Assembly (NCBI GenBank): GCA_900642245.1
Contig: CAAAJI010000153.1
Location: 88,669 to 127,673 of the forward strand
Direction: 5' to 3'
From: Fragilaria radians
Lineage: Eukaryota; Bacillariophyta; Fragilariophyceae; Fragilariales; Fragilariaceae
DNA length: 39,005 bases
Positions 9,923 through 21,246 of the stretch are shown piece by piece; the first letter of the stretch is position 1, and each line of letters begins with the position of its first letter. Made by a program: the position numbers and the translations under genes. The notes under the pieces are model-generated. The model saw nothing but the letters and a program-made list of their open reading frames with translations, searched no databases and was not told the origin of the DNA.

Positions 9923-10942
9923 TTATTTTTTACCCATTAGCTTATTTAATCGATCAATATCATCTGCACTTGGTGTGCCACCACTACCACTTCCACTATC
10001 CTTTCCACCATTTGGTTTCTTGGGTTTGGTCGGAGGTGATTTATTTTCCACAATATCGTCGTCATCATCATCATCATCATCGTCATCGTCATCATCATCG
10101 TCTGTTGTGGAAGTCGAGTTGTTTCCAACGTTACCCGTTTCAGCAGCTGTTTTGTTTAAATACTCCTCTCGCTTCATGGCCTGAATTTTAAGGGCCTTTT
10201 TAACATAAGCACTCTCACTTCGTCGCTTGTAGGTTTCAATACCACCAAATAAGAGAACTGGAGCAGTCAAGAACAGCATTGCAGCCTTGGCATATGTGGC
10301 TGTTGTTGTTTTTGTGGATCGAACGTAAATATTGGAGGTAGTTGCCGTTTTGGTATTTGTTGCTTCTGATATGGAGGCGCGAGATGTTTCTTCGAAAAAC
10401 TGAGCCTCCACTTCATCTAACTCGTCATCGTCATCCTCGTCGTCATAATACAATGTTTTCGCCGGTTTTTTAGACTTTTTCTTCGAATTGTTGGGTTGAC
10501 TTTTTTCTTCAACTTTCGGTAGTGCCTTATTTACTTCTTCCTTCTCTCTTACTAAAATATCTGGATTAAGAGCTGCCTCAGCGTCTTCTGATGTTGCCCC
10601 AGGCCTTAAAGATTCGATCAATATATCATTGGCACGGGCTGACACATCGACCTTTTCCTTGGCAACAACTGCAAGAGCTGGGGACATAGGGAGAGCCTGA
10701 AAAAGCGCAACAGCTAATGCCAAAGATGCTACCGACTTCTTTGACCTTCTCCACAAAGAGCGAAACGGAGATGTTCGATCTTCTTGCAATTGAGATTCGG
10801 CAAGCGAAAAATCTTGTCGATATGTGGATTTTGCATAATTGGGGAATCTACGATCAGTGTTGATATGTATTTGCCCATTGAAGGCGTATACTGTAAAGAC
10901 AAAAAACATGGAAAGCGCATTCAGTATCAATGAGAAGTTCAT
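9923..10942 (-). CDS. Plastid-targeted, probably thylakoid protein with Asp-rich C-terminus
   Basis: A 339-residue intronless frame starts at an ATG. Residues 1-20 are a classical signal peptide ending VYA|FNG; an aromatic residue right after the cleavage site is the diatom mark for import into the complex plastid. Residues 21-63 are Ser/Arg-containing and transit-like. Residues 64-91 (WRRSKKSVASLALAVALFQ then ALPMSPALA) have a twin arginine, a hydrophobic core and an A-x-A cleavage site, as in Tat-type thylakoid signals. The rest has an acidic patch (YYDDEDDDDELDEVEAQF), one membrane-like segment (AKAAMLFLTAPVLLFGG) followed by Lys/Arg residues, and an Asp run of about 17 residues near 10053-10100, written with GAT/GAC repeats that can slip. 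No enzyme domain is recognised. Location is inferred from the leader; function is unknown. Confidence 0.7.
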   Translation of the reverse strand: MNFSLILNALSMFFVFTVYAFNGQIHINTDRRFPNYAKSTYRQDFSLAESQLQEDRTSPFRSLWRRSKKSVASLALAVALFQALPMSPALAVVAKEKVDVSARANDILIESLRPGATSEDAEAALNPDILVREKEEVNKALPKVEEKSQPNNSKKKSKKPAKTLYYDDEDDDDELDEVEAQFFEETSRASISEATNTKTATTSNIYVRSTKTTTATYAKAAMLFLTAPVLLFGGIETYKRRSESAYVKKALKIQAMKREEYLNKTAAETGNVGNNSTSTTDDDDDDDDDDDDDDDDIVENKSPPTKPKKPNGGKDSGSGSGGTPSADDIDRLNKLMGKK

Positions 10943-12630
10943 AGTTGTCGTGTATTCTAAGGGTCTCTAAATGCAATTTAAATCAAGCAATTGCGAACAA
11001 GATTTGTAATGAAATTTGACGTCAGTGCCACTTGGAAGTATTTTTTTGTGTTTGTACTGTACTAGGCAATCATGTGGATGCACAGTAAAGATTGACTCTT
11101 AGTGCACGTACGACTCTGATCAAACTGTTAAGTCATTTCACCCCACTACTATACGATTGTTTTTTAATGAAAAGATATCGGTCCATTCTTTTATATGATT
11201 GAACTGTAAAAAAACAAGGTTTGGCCCATCGCATAATTTATTTTGGTCTTCAAAGGTCGATTTTTAAGCTATGAATACATTTTGCAATCCCAAGATTGTG
11301 CTTGTGCTAGTATCACTGACATCATGGAGATACCTGGAAATTACGTGGCTCAGCATATAATCCTTAGCCATGCACTTGGAACTAGCAATAGTTCAGCATA
11401 TGTAGTTTGTAACACAATTTTTAAAGTGTAGGACTACAAATCATACTGTTGAACTTCATTAATGACAAAGAAAAGAGAGATTGTTCTAAACAGTTCAATT
11501 AGGATTAAGCTGTGCATGCTACTAATACAAATTTCACTTCACCAATAGTCTTTGTTACGCTTTGATCTATGCGTCAGATAAATTCGGTTGATTGCACCAA
11601 TAGCCATCAAACCTTGTCTTGTTAGCACTGCAATCGTTATGTTGGTGAAGGTTGTATCTCTCCTTTGGCATCTCTTGACTCAAACCGGGTTTACTGGCTT
11701 GCTACCACTATTACCTTTTTGATATTTCTTCCAAAACATTTCAGACCCCACCACATAACCTTTTATCAATTCCAGTTTGCACAACATGTTGCCATGAATT
11801 GCAAACAGGGCATGCTGCTCGAGCAGCAATTCATGAAATAATGGTACGTTTTTGAAGATTGTTGTAACGACGCTTCCGCCATTTTTGCACCGGAACACGA
11901 CAACGTCTCATGACATTCATGTATCAGAGGCTCATTCCCTCCCTTTCCTCCTTCTACGCATATATTCCCTGCCTAAAAAGCGGCATTATTGCAAGTGAGT
12001 TACAACCAATTTTCGAAAGCTAAGACTCTCCGGAGCCATTAGCAACACATTCTGACCGATTGATTATTTTTTTTCTAAAGCTGTTCTGAGCCACTTATGT
12101 TTCTTTGACACCCCGAAGAGCATTGTCAGTTGCATTGTTAAAAACAATTTGTATTCAGAAGAGAAAGGGTTTTTGCTTGGATTTACTATTGAATGCAAGC
12201 CATGATGGCAATTATTGGTACATCTAAAAAATGAATCCATTGAGTCTGCATTAATTGACCAATTAATCACAGTCATCTTCAACATTTTTCAAAAGGTCAA
12301 GTGCAATTTTTGATTTGGGTTTTCAAGTAATCTCACATGGGGCTTGTGTTGTTATTTTTAATTCTTGCAATCATCATTAACATCAATACTGTTTGCGAGA
12401 TTCAGTTCTTCTTATGTCTTACTCTAATTCAAGAAATATTCTGGCAACTACGTTGTGCCAGTCTTAGATGAACATTTGGAGGCAATACATTAAAATTAGA
12501 AGAAGGAGTTATACCTTTTTTACTTTTACTGAAGCACCGTAGTTATAACAATGATTCTGTTATTTTACTTGTACAATCAGTGCAGTAAACAGACCCAGTT
12601 TTCACATCATTATCCATACATGTTCTAACC
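10943..12630. other. Divergent intergenic region, no gene supported
   Basis: This is the space between the minus-strand plastid gene and the plus-strand zinc-finger gene, so it should hold both promoters. Short minus-strand frames (11680-11898 from a GTG, and 12064-12285) have no recognisable domain. The only clear structure is the inverted repeat at 11793-11835. Confidence 0.4.
11793..11835. repeat. Inverted repeat with perfect 16-base palindrome
   Basis: CATGAATTGC (11793-11802) is matched by GCAATTCATG (11826-11835). Inside, TGCTGCTCGAGCAGCA (11813-11828) is a perfect palindrome around XhoI-like CTCGAG. The two pairings overlap, so two alternative hairpins are possible. It could be a dimeric protein-binding site or chance. 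Confidence 0.6.
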
Positions 12631-13951
12631 ATGGACCAATCCGATGGAGAAAATGATAGCCATCAATCAGAAGATAACGACGATTATCTCAATGAAATAT
12701 CGGACTTACGACAAAGCATAGCTGATCAGGCAATCATTTCATACGGAGGGGTTTGGACAGCGGAGTCACGAGAGCCAAGTCGGAAGGATCAATTGCTTCT
12801 TCAACTACGACTAGCTCGCCAATTGAGGGCTGTTATGGAGCGGGCGGCTGATCGTGCTGAAAATGCTCTAGTCAATACTCAAGAGCGCATTGATATATTG
12901 CACCAACATATACCCCAAATCAATCGCTTGGTATCGTTGACGTTGGCAGTTCGAGGTAAATTCATGAAACCAGATTATGATGACTACATGCGATTTTACC
13001 AAGGCTATGGTGTCAAAAAACTCAAGAGAATGGAAGAAGGCCACAAATTTATCCACGATTCTTTCCAGAATCTGATGAATGAACGATCTCATCCGGATTC
13101 TAATTCTAAAGGGAATGAGGCTGATCCAAAAATTCCTCCAGAGGATGCAAAAATGCCTTCAAAAAAGACAAAATCTACGATTTCAAAAACTGAACCCATA
13201 GCTGGATTACTTGAGGATTCCAAACCATCTGCATATTCTCTTGATTCTTCTCAACACCCCGGGACGTCAACATCTACAACTAGTCGCAAACGTTCACGAT
13301 CCAATGAGGATGATAACATCCTGGAAAAGGAGGATGAAATGGAAAACAGAATTCAAAACGATTCCGAAATTTCGCCGTCACCTAGCATGGTAGCAACACG
13401 CTTAAAACCTCATGCAGCAGCAAGATCGGCTCCGTTTTTTGCATCACGAAAATCCCTTTGGTCAACTTCGTCACAACCTCCGTTGGCAAACACTGAATCT
13501 ACGGCAACAGCAACGGCAGCAACGACAGAAACAACAACATCTTTGACTACTGATTATAGTCGTAAGCGAAGACGAAGCACGATGAATCGTCGATGTCATG
13601 ATTGCAAGTCTACTACTGCCTACTTTCGACGGTGTCATTATTGGTACTTTACTGGAGTCAAGTGCAACAAAATTTATTGTTCCAAATGCCTCATACAAAA
13701 ATATGAATGCAAGGATAAAGAAGGAGATAAGTGGAAAACGAATATAAAAGATTGGCAGTACGTACTTTTAAACTTTGTAATTCATTCCCTTCCAAAATAT
13801 AGGATCTCATGACAATCGCTCTCACCAATTTGGTTCCGTGAAACCTAGTTGCCCTTCATGCTTGGGTACATGCCGGTGTCCTGACTGTGTACGAGAGCAA
13901 AAGAGACTGATAAAGAAGGAAGCTATGTACCCCTCTCGAGCATTATTTTGA
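12631..13951 (+). CDS. CDCA7-like zf-4CXXC_R1 zinc-finger protein, two exons
   Basis: Exons are 12631-13757 and 13849-13951 (410 codons with stop, 409 residues). Without splicing the frame runs on to TGA at 13812. I chose the acceptor at 13848 (CCTAG) because it rebuilds the family signature: exon 1 ends KDW plus CA and exon 2 adds T, giving DWHCPSCLGTCRCPDC, as in the W-x-CP-x-C-x-G-x-C-x-C-x-x-C block of CDCA7. The nearer acceptor at 13802 meets a stop at once. The domain (from residue 322) has RRCHDC, RRCHYW, VKCNKIYCSKCL and the last block: eleven cysteines, as in CDCA7. That family, with the HELLS remodeller, is reported to sense hemimethylated DNA. The usual CLRNRYGE is CLIQKYEC here, so DNA preference may differ. 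The N-terminal 300 residues are acidic, partly helical, then Ser/Thr-rich with an RKRRR basic patch. Confidence 0.75.
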
Positions 13952-15324
13952 GTGCGTTATCTGGGATGTGCGACTTAAGTTGCAATTTTTGATGCACCAT
14001 TATGCATTTCCAAATAGGAATTTGGATTGGGAATCTCTAAAAAAGCCTAGTTGTTGTTACATGAGTCAATTCATTGGTAGAACAATGCATTCCAAATAAG
14101 AATGCTGATTGGGTATCTCAAGTAAATAGCCTATGTAATTGTTTCTTGGGCCTATTTTATTTGATCTTTGTGTAGGTCCATAGAAATCCTGGAAGCTTCT
14201 CATCCTGCTTGTCTGGTGATAATTCAACCAAATGCTATATCCAAGCAATGAAAAACCTTTTTTTGTTGAAATTCTAACTTTGTTGATCCAGATTGCTCCA
14301 AACTCAAACATTGTAATTCTCTTTTTTACTTTTCATATTCTGGCTCTCACAACCGGCTCCAAACTTCTGTTTGTATATATCTTATCCAAATTTGCAATCA
14401 ACAATTCACTTGCAACGCAATACACAACAATTGGTATATTACTTTCTAGTGTACCTTATGAAAGTTTCATAATGAATTGAATCATTAACTCCTGCTAATG
14501 CAACTTGTTTGCTGTTCAGTTTAGTGATCAATTAAATAATCATCTCCTCTTCAACTCATCAGTGCCTAAATCAGCCAATTCAACGATTCTTTTCTACCAT
14601 TTCTTCAAACTCCAAGCACAGCTTTATTCCTGAACTCAAGACCGAGCTTTCTTAAATTACTCACGCTTGATACTGAAGCAAAGGTAAAAAACTGAAAATA
14701 ACCAATATAGGCTTGAAACTTGATGGCGTCTGTAGATATTTGAATTTGATAGAAGAGTAGGGACTCCTACTTTACCACAAGATACGTTTTCTCATACTTT
14801 TCTTCTCTAGAATTCAATTATTTTATTTGTCAAAACAAGTATTCCCAATTAAATGATGACAAGAACGAAGAAGTAAGGAGTGAGAAAGCAGGACAAAGCA
14901 TCATTGACTCAAGAACCGATGAAGAGTTTTGACTTTTGATTCAAATTCTGAACTAAAACCTTTCCAAACATACCAGGGAAGAAAAAGAGACAGTCAAAAG
15001 ATAATCCCAAATAGTTATCATTGTCATTTTTTAGCTTGGACCCAATATTGAATCGTTCCCAAAATATGCCTTTTCTCCTCATTCAAGCTTACTCTTTAGA
15101 AATATACTTGCCTCCCTCTTGATGGTATCAAAGAAAATATCGAAGATGGTTTTATGATGCTTATGATGATGTGGGTGAGGAAATGCTTTTTTGTGGTTCA
15201 TGTATCTATTCATTTTTGTCATGAGGATGCCGTATAGATAATTCGAAAATAATTAGTTATTATATTCTTTTACTGTAAAATAGCTCCATGCATCAGTGAC
15301 TTTGGTACTGGGTTTTGTATTAAG
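13952..15324. other. Spacer inside repeat unit A
   Basis: No gene. It contains a short internal direct repeat (ATTCCAAATA-type sequence near 14007 and 14088). The segment from about 14930 onward is also found at 16980 and 38083. Confidence 0.6.
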
Positions 15325-15514
15325 GTGGCCACCTTTCTCAGTCGTTCCCTACATGTATCCCATATAAGCATACTAATGATATTGAGCAAAGTTCAATATC
15401 CATACTTTCCTCGAATGAGTAGTTTTGCAAGCTTTCAAAGGCAACTTAATCTTTATGACTTTCGTCCAACTCGTTACGGTTCAAGCTCGAAAGCATATAT
15501 CCACCCTTCCTTTT
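15325..15514 (+). pseudogene. Heat-shock-factor-like fragment, copy A, cut by gap
   Basis: The frame contains SSFASFQRQLNLYDFRPTR, close to the recognition-helix region of the HSF DNA-binding domain (usually SFxRQLNxYGF). The invariant Gly is Asp here, the first half of the domain is not found upstream, and the copy runs into the N gap. It is therefore a remnant, not a working factor. Confidence 0.65.
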
Positions 15515-15534
15515 NNNNNNNNNNNNNNNNNNNN
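15515..15534. other. Assembly gap (20 N)
   Basis: A run of exactly 20 N lies at the junction of the two repeat units. The first bases after it fall in the Thr-rich region of the zinc-finger gene, so the missing 5' part of the second copy may be in the gap. The real size is unknown. Confidence 0.95.
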
Positions 15535-15981
15535 AACGACAGAAACAACGACAGCAACGACAGAAACAACATCTATGACTACTGATTATAGTCGTAAGCG
15601 AAGGCGAAGCACTATGAATCGTCGATGTCATGATTGCAAGTCCACTACTACCTATTTTCGACGGTGTCATTATTGGTATTTCACGGGAGTCAAGTGCAAC
15701 AAAATTTATTGTTCCAAATGCCTCATACAAAAATATGAATGCAAGGATAAAGAAGGAGATAAGTGGAAAACGAATATAAAAGATTGGCAGTAAGTACTTT
15801 TAAACTTCGTAATTCATTCCTTTCCAATCTAGGATCTCATGACAATTGCTCTCACCATTTTGGTTCCGTGAAACCTAGTTGCCCTTCATGCTTGGGTACA
15901 TGTCGGTGTCCTGACTGTGTACGAGAGCAAAAGAGACTGATAAAGAAGGAAGCTATGTATCCCTCTCGGGCATTATTTTGA
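15535..15981 (+). pseudogene. CDCA7-like zinc-finger gene, second copy, 5' end missing
   Basis: After the gap the frame reads the Thr-rich linker, the RKRRR patch and the whole zinc-finger domain. The exon ends at 15789 (CA|GTAAGT, a consensus donor), the intron is 15790-15878 and the last exon is 15879-15981, with the same phase and length as in the first copy. All eleven cysteines are kept. The first 290 or so residues are absent, either lost at the duplication border or hidden in the gap, so it may be a real gene. The preserved splice sites and domain argue against long decay. Confidence 0.7.
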
Positions 15982-17382
15982 GTGTGTTATCTGGGATGTG
16001 CGACCTAAGTTGCAATTTTTGATACACCATTATGCATTTCCAAATAGGAATTTGGATTGGGAATCTCTAAAAAAGGCCTAGTTGTTGTTATATGAGTCAA
16101 TTCATTGGTAGAACCATATCCCTCACTTTCCTTTATGCATTTCCAAATAAGAATGCTGATTGGGTATCTCAAGTAAAAAGCCTATGTAATCGTTTCTTGG
16201 GCCTATTTTATTTGATCTTTGTGTAGGTCCATAGAAATCCTGGAAGCTTCTCATTCTGCTTGTCTGGTGATAATTCGTCCAAATGCTATATCCAAGCAAT
16301 GAAAAACCTTTTATTCGTTGAAATTCTAACTTTTTTGATCCAGATTGCTCCAAACTCAAACATTATAATTCTCTCTTTTACTTTTCATATTCTGGCTCTC
16401 TTAATCTGCTCCCAACTTCTATTTGTATATATCTCATCCGAATTTGCAATCAACCATTCACTTGCAACACAATACACAACAATCGGCACATTACTTTCTA
16501 GTGTACCTTATGAAAGTTTCATAATGAATTGAATCATTAACTCCTGCTAATGCAACTTGTTTGCTGTTCAGTTTAGTGATCAATTAAACAATCATCTCCT
16601 CTTCAACTCATCAGTGCCTAAATCAGCCAATTCAACGATTCTTTTCTACCATTTCTTCAAACTCCAAGCACAGCTTTATTCCTGAACTCAAGACAGAGCT
16701 TTCTTAAATTACTCACGCTTGATATTGAAGCACAGGTAAAAAACTGAAAATAACCAATATAGGCTTGAAACTTGATGGCGTCTGTAGATATTTGAATTTG
16801 ATAGAAGAGTAGGGACTCCTACTTTACCACAAGATACGTTTTCTCATACTTTTCTTCTCTAGAATTCAATTATTTTATTTGCCAAAACAAGTATTCCCAA
16901 ATAAATGATGACAAGAACGAAGAAGTAAGGAGTGAGAAAGCAGGACAAAGCATCATTGACTCAAGAACCGATGAAGAGTTTTGACTTTTGATTCAAATTC
17001 TGAACTAAAACCTTTCCAAACATACCAGGGAAGAAAAAGAGACAGTCAAAAGATAATCCCAAATAGTTATCATTGTCATTATTTAGCTTGGACCCAATAT
17101 TGAATCGATCCCAAAATATGCCTTTTCTCCTCATTCAAGCTTACTCTTTAGAAATATACTTGCCTCCCTCTTGATGGTATCAAAGAAAATATCGAAGATG
17201 GTTTTATGATGCTTATGATGATGTGGGTGAGGAAATGTTTTTTTGTGGTGCATGTATCTTTTCATTTTTGTCATGAGAATGCCGTATAGATAATTCGAAA
17301 ATAATTAGTTATTATTTTTTTTTTCTTTTACTGTAAAATAGCTCCATGCATCAGTGACTTTGGTACTGGGTTTTGTATTAAG
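15982..17382. other. Spacer inside repeat unit B
   Basis: Non-coding counterpart of 13952-15324. Nothing else is seen in it. Confidence 0.6.
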
Positions 17383-17649
17383 GTGGCCACCTTTCTCAGT
17401 CGTTCCCTACATGTATCCCATATAAGCATACTAATGATATTGAGCAAAGTTCAATATCCATCCTTTCCTCGAATGAGTAGTTTTGCAAGCTTTCAAAGGC
17501 AACTTAATCTTTATGACTTTCGTCCAACTCGTTACGGTTCAAGCTTGAAAGCATATATCCACCATTCCTTTATGCGAGAGTTTCCATTGATGTGCATCGG
17601 GATGAAGAGAATTAAGGAAAGCAGAAATATCGGTAATAAAAAAGGCTAG
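17383..17649 (+). pseudogene. Heat-shock-factor-like fragment, copy B
   Basis: The frame is open from a GTG and reads SSFASFQRQLNLYDFRPTR, then KAYIHHSFMREFPLMCIGMK and RIKES, following the second half of diatom HSF DNA-binding domains (Y-x-H-x-x-F-x-R-x-x-P, then a basic stretch). The Gly-to-Asp change of copy A is shared. The helices that should come first are not found, and the frame stops soon after the domain. It is probably a relic or one exon of a broken gene. Confidence 0.65.
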
Positions 17650-19325
17650 CACTTAAAGATATGGTATATCAGCTTTTGAGATTTGGTTGCGAATGCAGTT
17701 AAAGGGATTCAACTTTCTAGGGGTTAAACATAAAATCGTTTAATTTACACTTTTTGCATTAATATGCTCTACATCTCAAGAATGAGTTGCAAATACTCAA
17801 AACATTTTGATAAAAGTCACAGTATTTGTCACGTCGGGATGACATTTGGCAACCTGAATGAGATTTGCTTTGCTTATATGAACCAATGGGAGTGCAAAAC
17901 AGCAGGAGCATTTACGGGGTTACATTTTTTCTATTGACAAATTCAGAGATCTTTCTAACAAGTCATGAGTAAGTATTAATCCAAGACTTTAGATATAGTT
18001 GTAAAAGGATGAATGGCTCTTGTAGTGGGAACATGCGTGGGTGCATATTGTTTTCATTGAGTTGAAGAAAGAGTTTGACGTGAAGATTGTGTCCTTAAGG
18101 TTCACAGTGCATATGATTGTGGGTTAAAAAATCAGGAAGGGCCAAGTTGAAGCCCATGTCCCATTACACCATTTATTCCTTTAATACTCGGGAGAGATTT
18201 TCATGTGTGTGGGCTTCCTAGCAGCTATTGCTTCATGGCTCAGAATGGGATCCTTTTTTTCTTCTAAGTATTGCCTATAAATGAGAAGACCATTTAATAT
18301 CTTTTCAGAATCGTCATGTTTATACGGTGAGGAATAATTATTCCAGATTCCCAAATAGCTAAGGGGAATCTATCAAGATTCACGAGTCATGAATCTAATT
18401 CATGAATCCCATATCACATAAGCCTAGAGGCTAACATGTAAGCTAAAGAGACTAAGTGGACAATGGAACACACTGGCAATAAGTTCACAAGGGATCCAAA
18501 GTAAAAGTAATTTTAATAGATCATAATTTACAATTTAATAAACTCTTAGAGCAGCTTAGAGCAGTTGTGGCTGACAGGAGTTTCCTCAAAACATTTCTTC
18601 AAAGTTTTATTTTTGACGTGTTTTCCTGAATATTGGAATTGCAGTGATCTTGTATAAAATATCCTCCTTTTCAACAGGTTTTCTGATGTTCATGATCAAA
18701 ATGAGAAATTTGGTATATTTCCCTATTGTCCTTTGCATCTGCAATACCATTTGGTGCAAAATTTCCTAAATCATCCTTTTTCCTGGATAACGACTCACTA
18801 GCATTTTTTTGGTCCGTTATTCTTTCTTCAGCCCCCTCTGCTACACATTTCCCTATAGATTGAAGAACATTTGTTGAAAGTGCACTCTTGACACTGTTTT
18901 AAGGTTCAGCAATAATTTCAATCGTTGGTTTTCACTCTGTAGGATTTAAACTTATCTTGAATCTTCCATTACAAAATCAGCAAACTTTAATTAGTAAACT
19001 TTTCTCCCAATGAGTTATCATTGTCAAGGTAACTTAATCTTTGTGTTGCTGCATCCGCATTTTTAAAGATTCAAGTTTCAAGCAACATCATAAAAGACAT
19101 GATCCTGGTAGATCTTTGAAGTCTTCTTGATTTTCACGCCTTACTGCAATCTTGGGGTTAATCTAACTAGTAAATTTTAATCTGACAACCAATTTGGAAG
19201 GGTCATCTCATTTTGAAATATATCATCATCACTCTTCAGTCTTTTTTGTGTAGTGTCTGAATCGGATGATTGCATCGGAAGAATGGTTTATCTTTCTAGC
19301 AATTTCCAGTGCGCTTTTTTGGTCC
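17650..19325. other. Intergenic, no gene seen
   Basis: About 1.7 kb of AT-rich DNA without a long frame. Small structures only: a tandem CTTAGAGCAG pair near 18544 and a cluster of GATTCA/TGAATC inverted words near 18378-18405. Confidence 0.5.
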
Positions 19326-19375
19326 TAGAAGGTATAGGCAGATTAAAGAGGTCTGTATCTCAGGTTGGTAATTCA
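19326..19375 (+). repeat. Left LTR remnant of Copia-1
   Basis: Fifty bases matching 23205-23254 with two differences (both G here, A there). It ends GGTAATTCA. The sequence further left has no counterpart beyond the right copy, so the rest of the 5' LTR is lost. Confidence 0.7.
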
Positions 19376-19496
19376 GCATTCTTTTAAATGTACCGTGATT
19401 TGAGGACAAATCAATCCCAATAAGACTACCAAGACATTATCTGCTTGAAGAAGACACACAGTGAAACACCTAACCTAACTTCTTTGGGTTTCAAGA

Positions 19497-21237
19497 ATGA
19501 ATAGCAAAGGAGGACAAGGACAGAACAGAAAGAAGAGAATGAAAGCCAAAAGCTTTCCCTACCATCAAACCAAGACTGTGAAGCCTGACACGAGACAATC
19601 CCTTTTTGATTACAACTACTATTTAGGATCTGCCACCCAGGCATCTGACTTTGAAACAACTACTGAATTTATAATTAACTATATAAAGAAAACATTTGAT
19701 TATGGAAATGATATTGGCACTTCTTTAAAGGAGTTAACAGTATCAGATTCGGAAACATGGATTGCAAAGATGAGGGTAAGCACGGTGTTGGATTCAGCAG
19801 TGTACCAGTTAGAGACAAGGCAATTTGAAATGGAATACAAGTCAGATTATGAAGAGTTTAAATCAAGAGTCAAGACTTATGAGCAGAATGTAATCAAGGC
19901 CTATGCATTGATTTGGGAGAGGTGCACCAAAGTGCTGAAGAATAAAATCAAAGCAAGAGTGGAGTTTGCCACCAAAATTGAAAATGATCCCATGGAATTG
20001 TTGAAGGCTATCAAGGAGCATTCCCAAAACTTTATATATAACATGTCTATTGTTTTAGATTGCATGAAAGGATTATTGAATGTGAAATAAAAAGAGGGCG
20101 AAACTCTACAAGACTGGACTAAAAGTTTTTGAACAGCTTGTGAGGTACTAGAATCTTATTTTTATGGGCCAATCATTACCCCAAAAATAGTTGAAAATAT
20201 GCCTGAACATGACCCAAACAATTTAGAAATGATCAAAAAGTGTCAAATTAAAACTTTTGAGGGTTTCCTAGCATTCCTCTACCTTGAGAATGCTGATAAA
20301 TCAAGGTATGGATCCATTCTCACAGGCCTGAATACACAGCAATCCCTGGGAAATGATCAATACCCAAAAGCTATCAGTGAGGTCAACCATGTATTGAGCA
20401 ATCACAAGCTTAATACACCTCTCAAGTCCAGAAAAGAACAAGATTTCAACAAGCCAAAGAGCAGTAGGCAAAAGGACAGAGACAATTTAAAAGAGCAAGA
20501 AATTACTCTATCCTTTGCTCAGATGGAAGGTAAGTGCTACTGTTGTGGCAAAGCAGGTCATAGGTCAACTACGTGTCGTCACAAGGATAGACCTAAAGCT
20601 GAGTGGGCAATAATCAGGCACAATAGAGCTTTGCACAACCTCAAGTCAAGCAATCAAGTACAACTGTGGGATCAGCACAGCAACCACCTAATGATCAGCA
20701 ACTTTCTGAAAGCAGAGAATCTACAGGATGGGCAGGAGCGCACATACCTTTTGGTTTTGCTCAAGTGGACATTATGCCCACATGGATCCTGCTTGATAAT
20801 CAATCAAGTGCTACCATCTTTTGTAACCCAATAATGGTCAAAAACATCCACAAAACAAATGATCGCTTGGATCTACAAACTAATGCTGGAATTCTATCCA
20901 CAAACATGAAGTGTGATATTCCAGAATGGGGTGAAGTATGGTTAAATCCAAATGCTATCACAAACATTTTCAGTTATGCTGAAATGACTAAGAAACATCG
21001 TATCACAACAGATTCAGCTCAAGACAGTGCTTTTATTGTGTATCTACCAGATAAGCAAATCCGATTTGAGCCAACTGCAAATTGACTCTATGTTTATGTT
21101 CCAAACTTTAAAAAACCCATAAAATGGAAATTCAAATGCTCTCTTCTGTTGGTGAAAACAAGATGGTCTTTACAACTTCACAATTTGAAAGAGCAAAAAG
21201 GGCTCGAGACTTATATCGACTCAACTTCAAAATCATG
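19497..21237 (+). pseudogene. Copia-1 gag and protease
   Basis: Gag starts at the ATG at 19497 and is broken by a stop at 20088-20090, then goes on from about 20110. A CCHC knuckle, CYCCGKAGHRSTTC, lies near 20527. The frame then shifts, and the protease-like WILLDNQSSATIFCNP follows near 20781, with DNQSS where active enzymes have D-S/T-G-A. The pre-integrase stretch FTTSQFERAKRARDLYRLN (about 21170) ends in a stop at 21239, where the integrase should begin. Confidence 0.75.
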
Positions 21238-21246
21238 TCATAGAAG

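Larger units (their letters stand above)
13501..15514 (+). repeat. Tandem repeat unit A (zinc-finger 3' half + spacer + HSF-like fragment)
   Basis: This unit recurs almost unchanged at 15535-17574. The offset is 2032 bases at the MNRRCHDC codons (ATG at 13582 and 15614) and 2058 at the HSF-like fragment, owing to small indels. Differences are scattered single bases, such as GTACGT against GTAAGT at the intron donor. The copies are by eye well above 95% identical, including the non-coding spacer, so the duplication is recent. Confidence 0.9.
15535..17574 (+). repeat. Tandem repeat unit B
   Basis: Second copy of the unit at 13501-15514. It differs by scattered substitutions and small indels, such as a longer T run near 17315. 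Beyond 17574 the HSF-like frame continues into sequence not present in unit A before its gap. Confidence 0.9.

Noticed and set aside
9946..10191. Frames rich in Met, His or Ser on both strands
   Set aside because: They are other-frame readings of the GAT/GAC repeat that encodes the Asp run of the plastid protein.
13758..13812. Read-through end of the zinc-finger frame (YVLLNFVIHSLPKYRIS)
   Set aside because: This is intron sequence. Splicing at 13848 rebuilds the conserved CxxC block, and the duplicate copy has a consensus GTAAGT donor at the same place.
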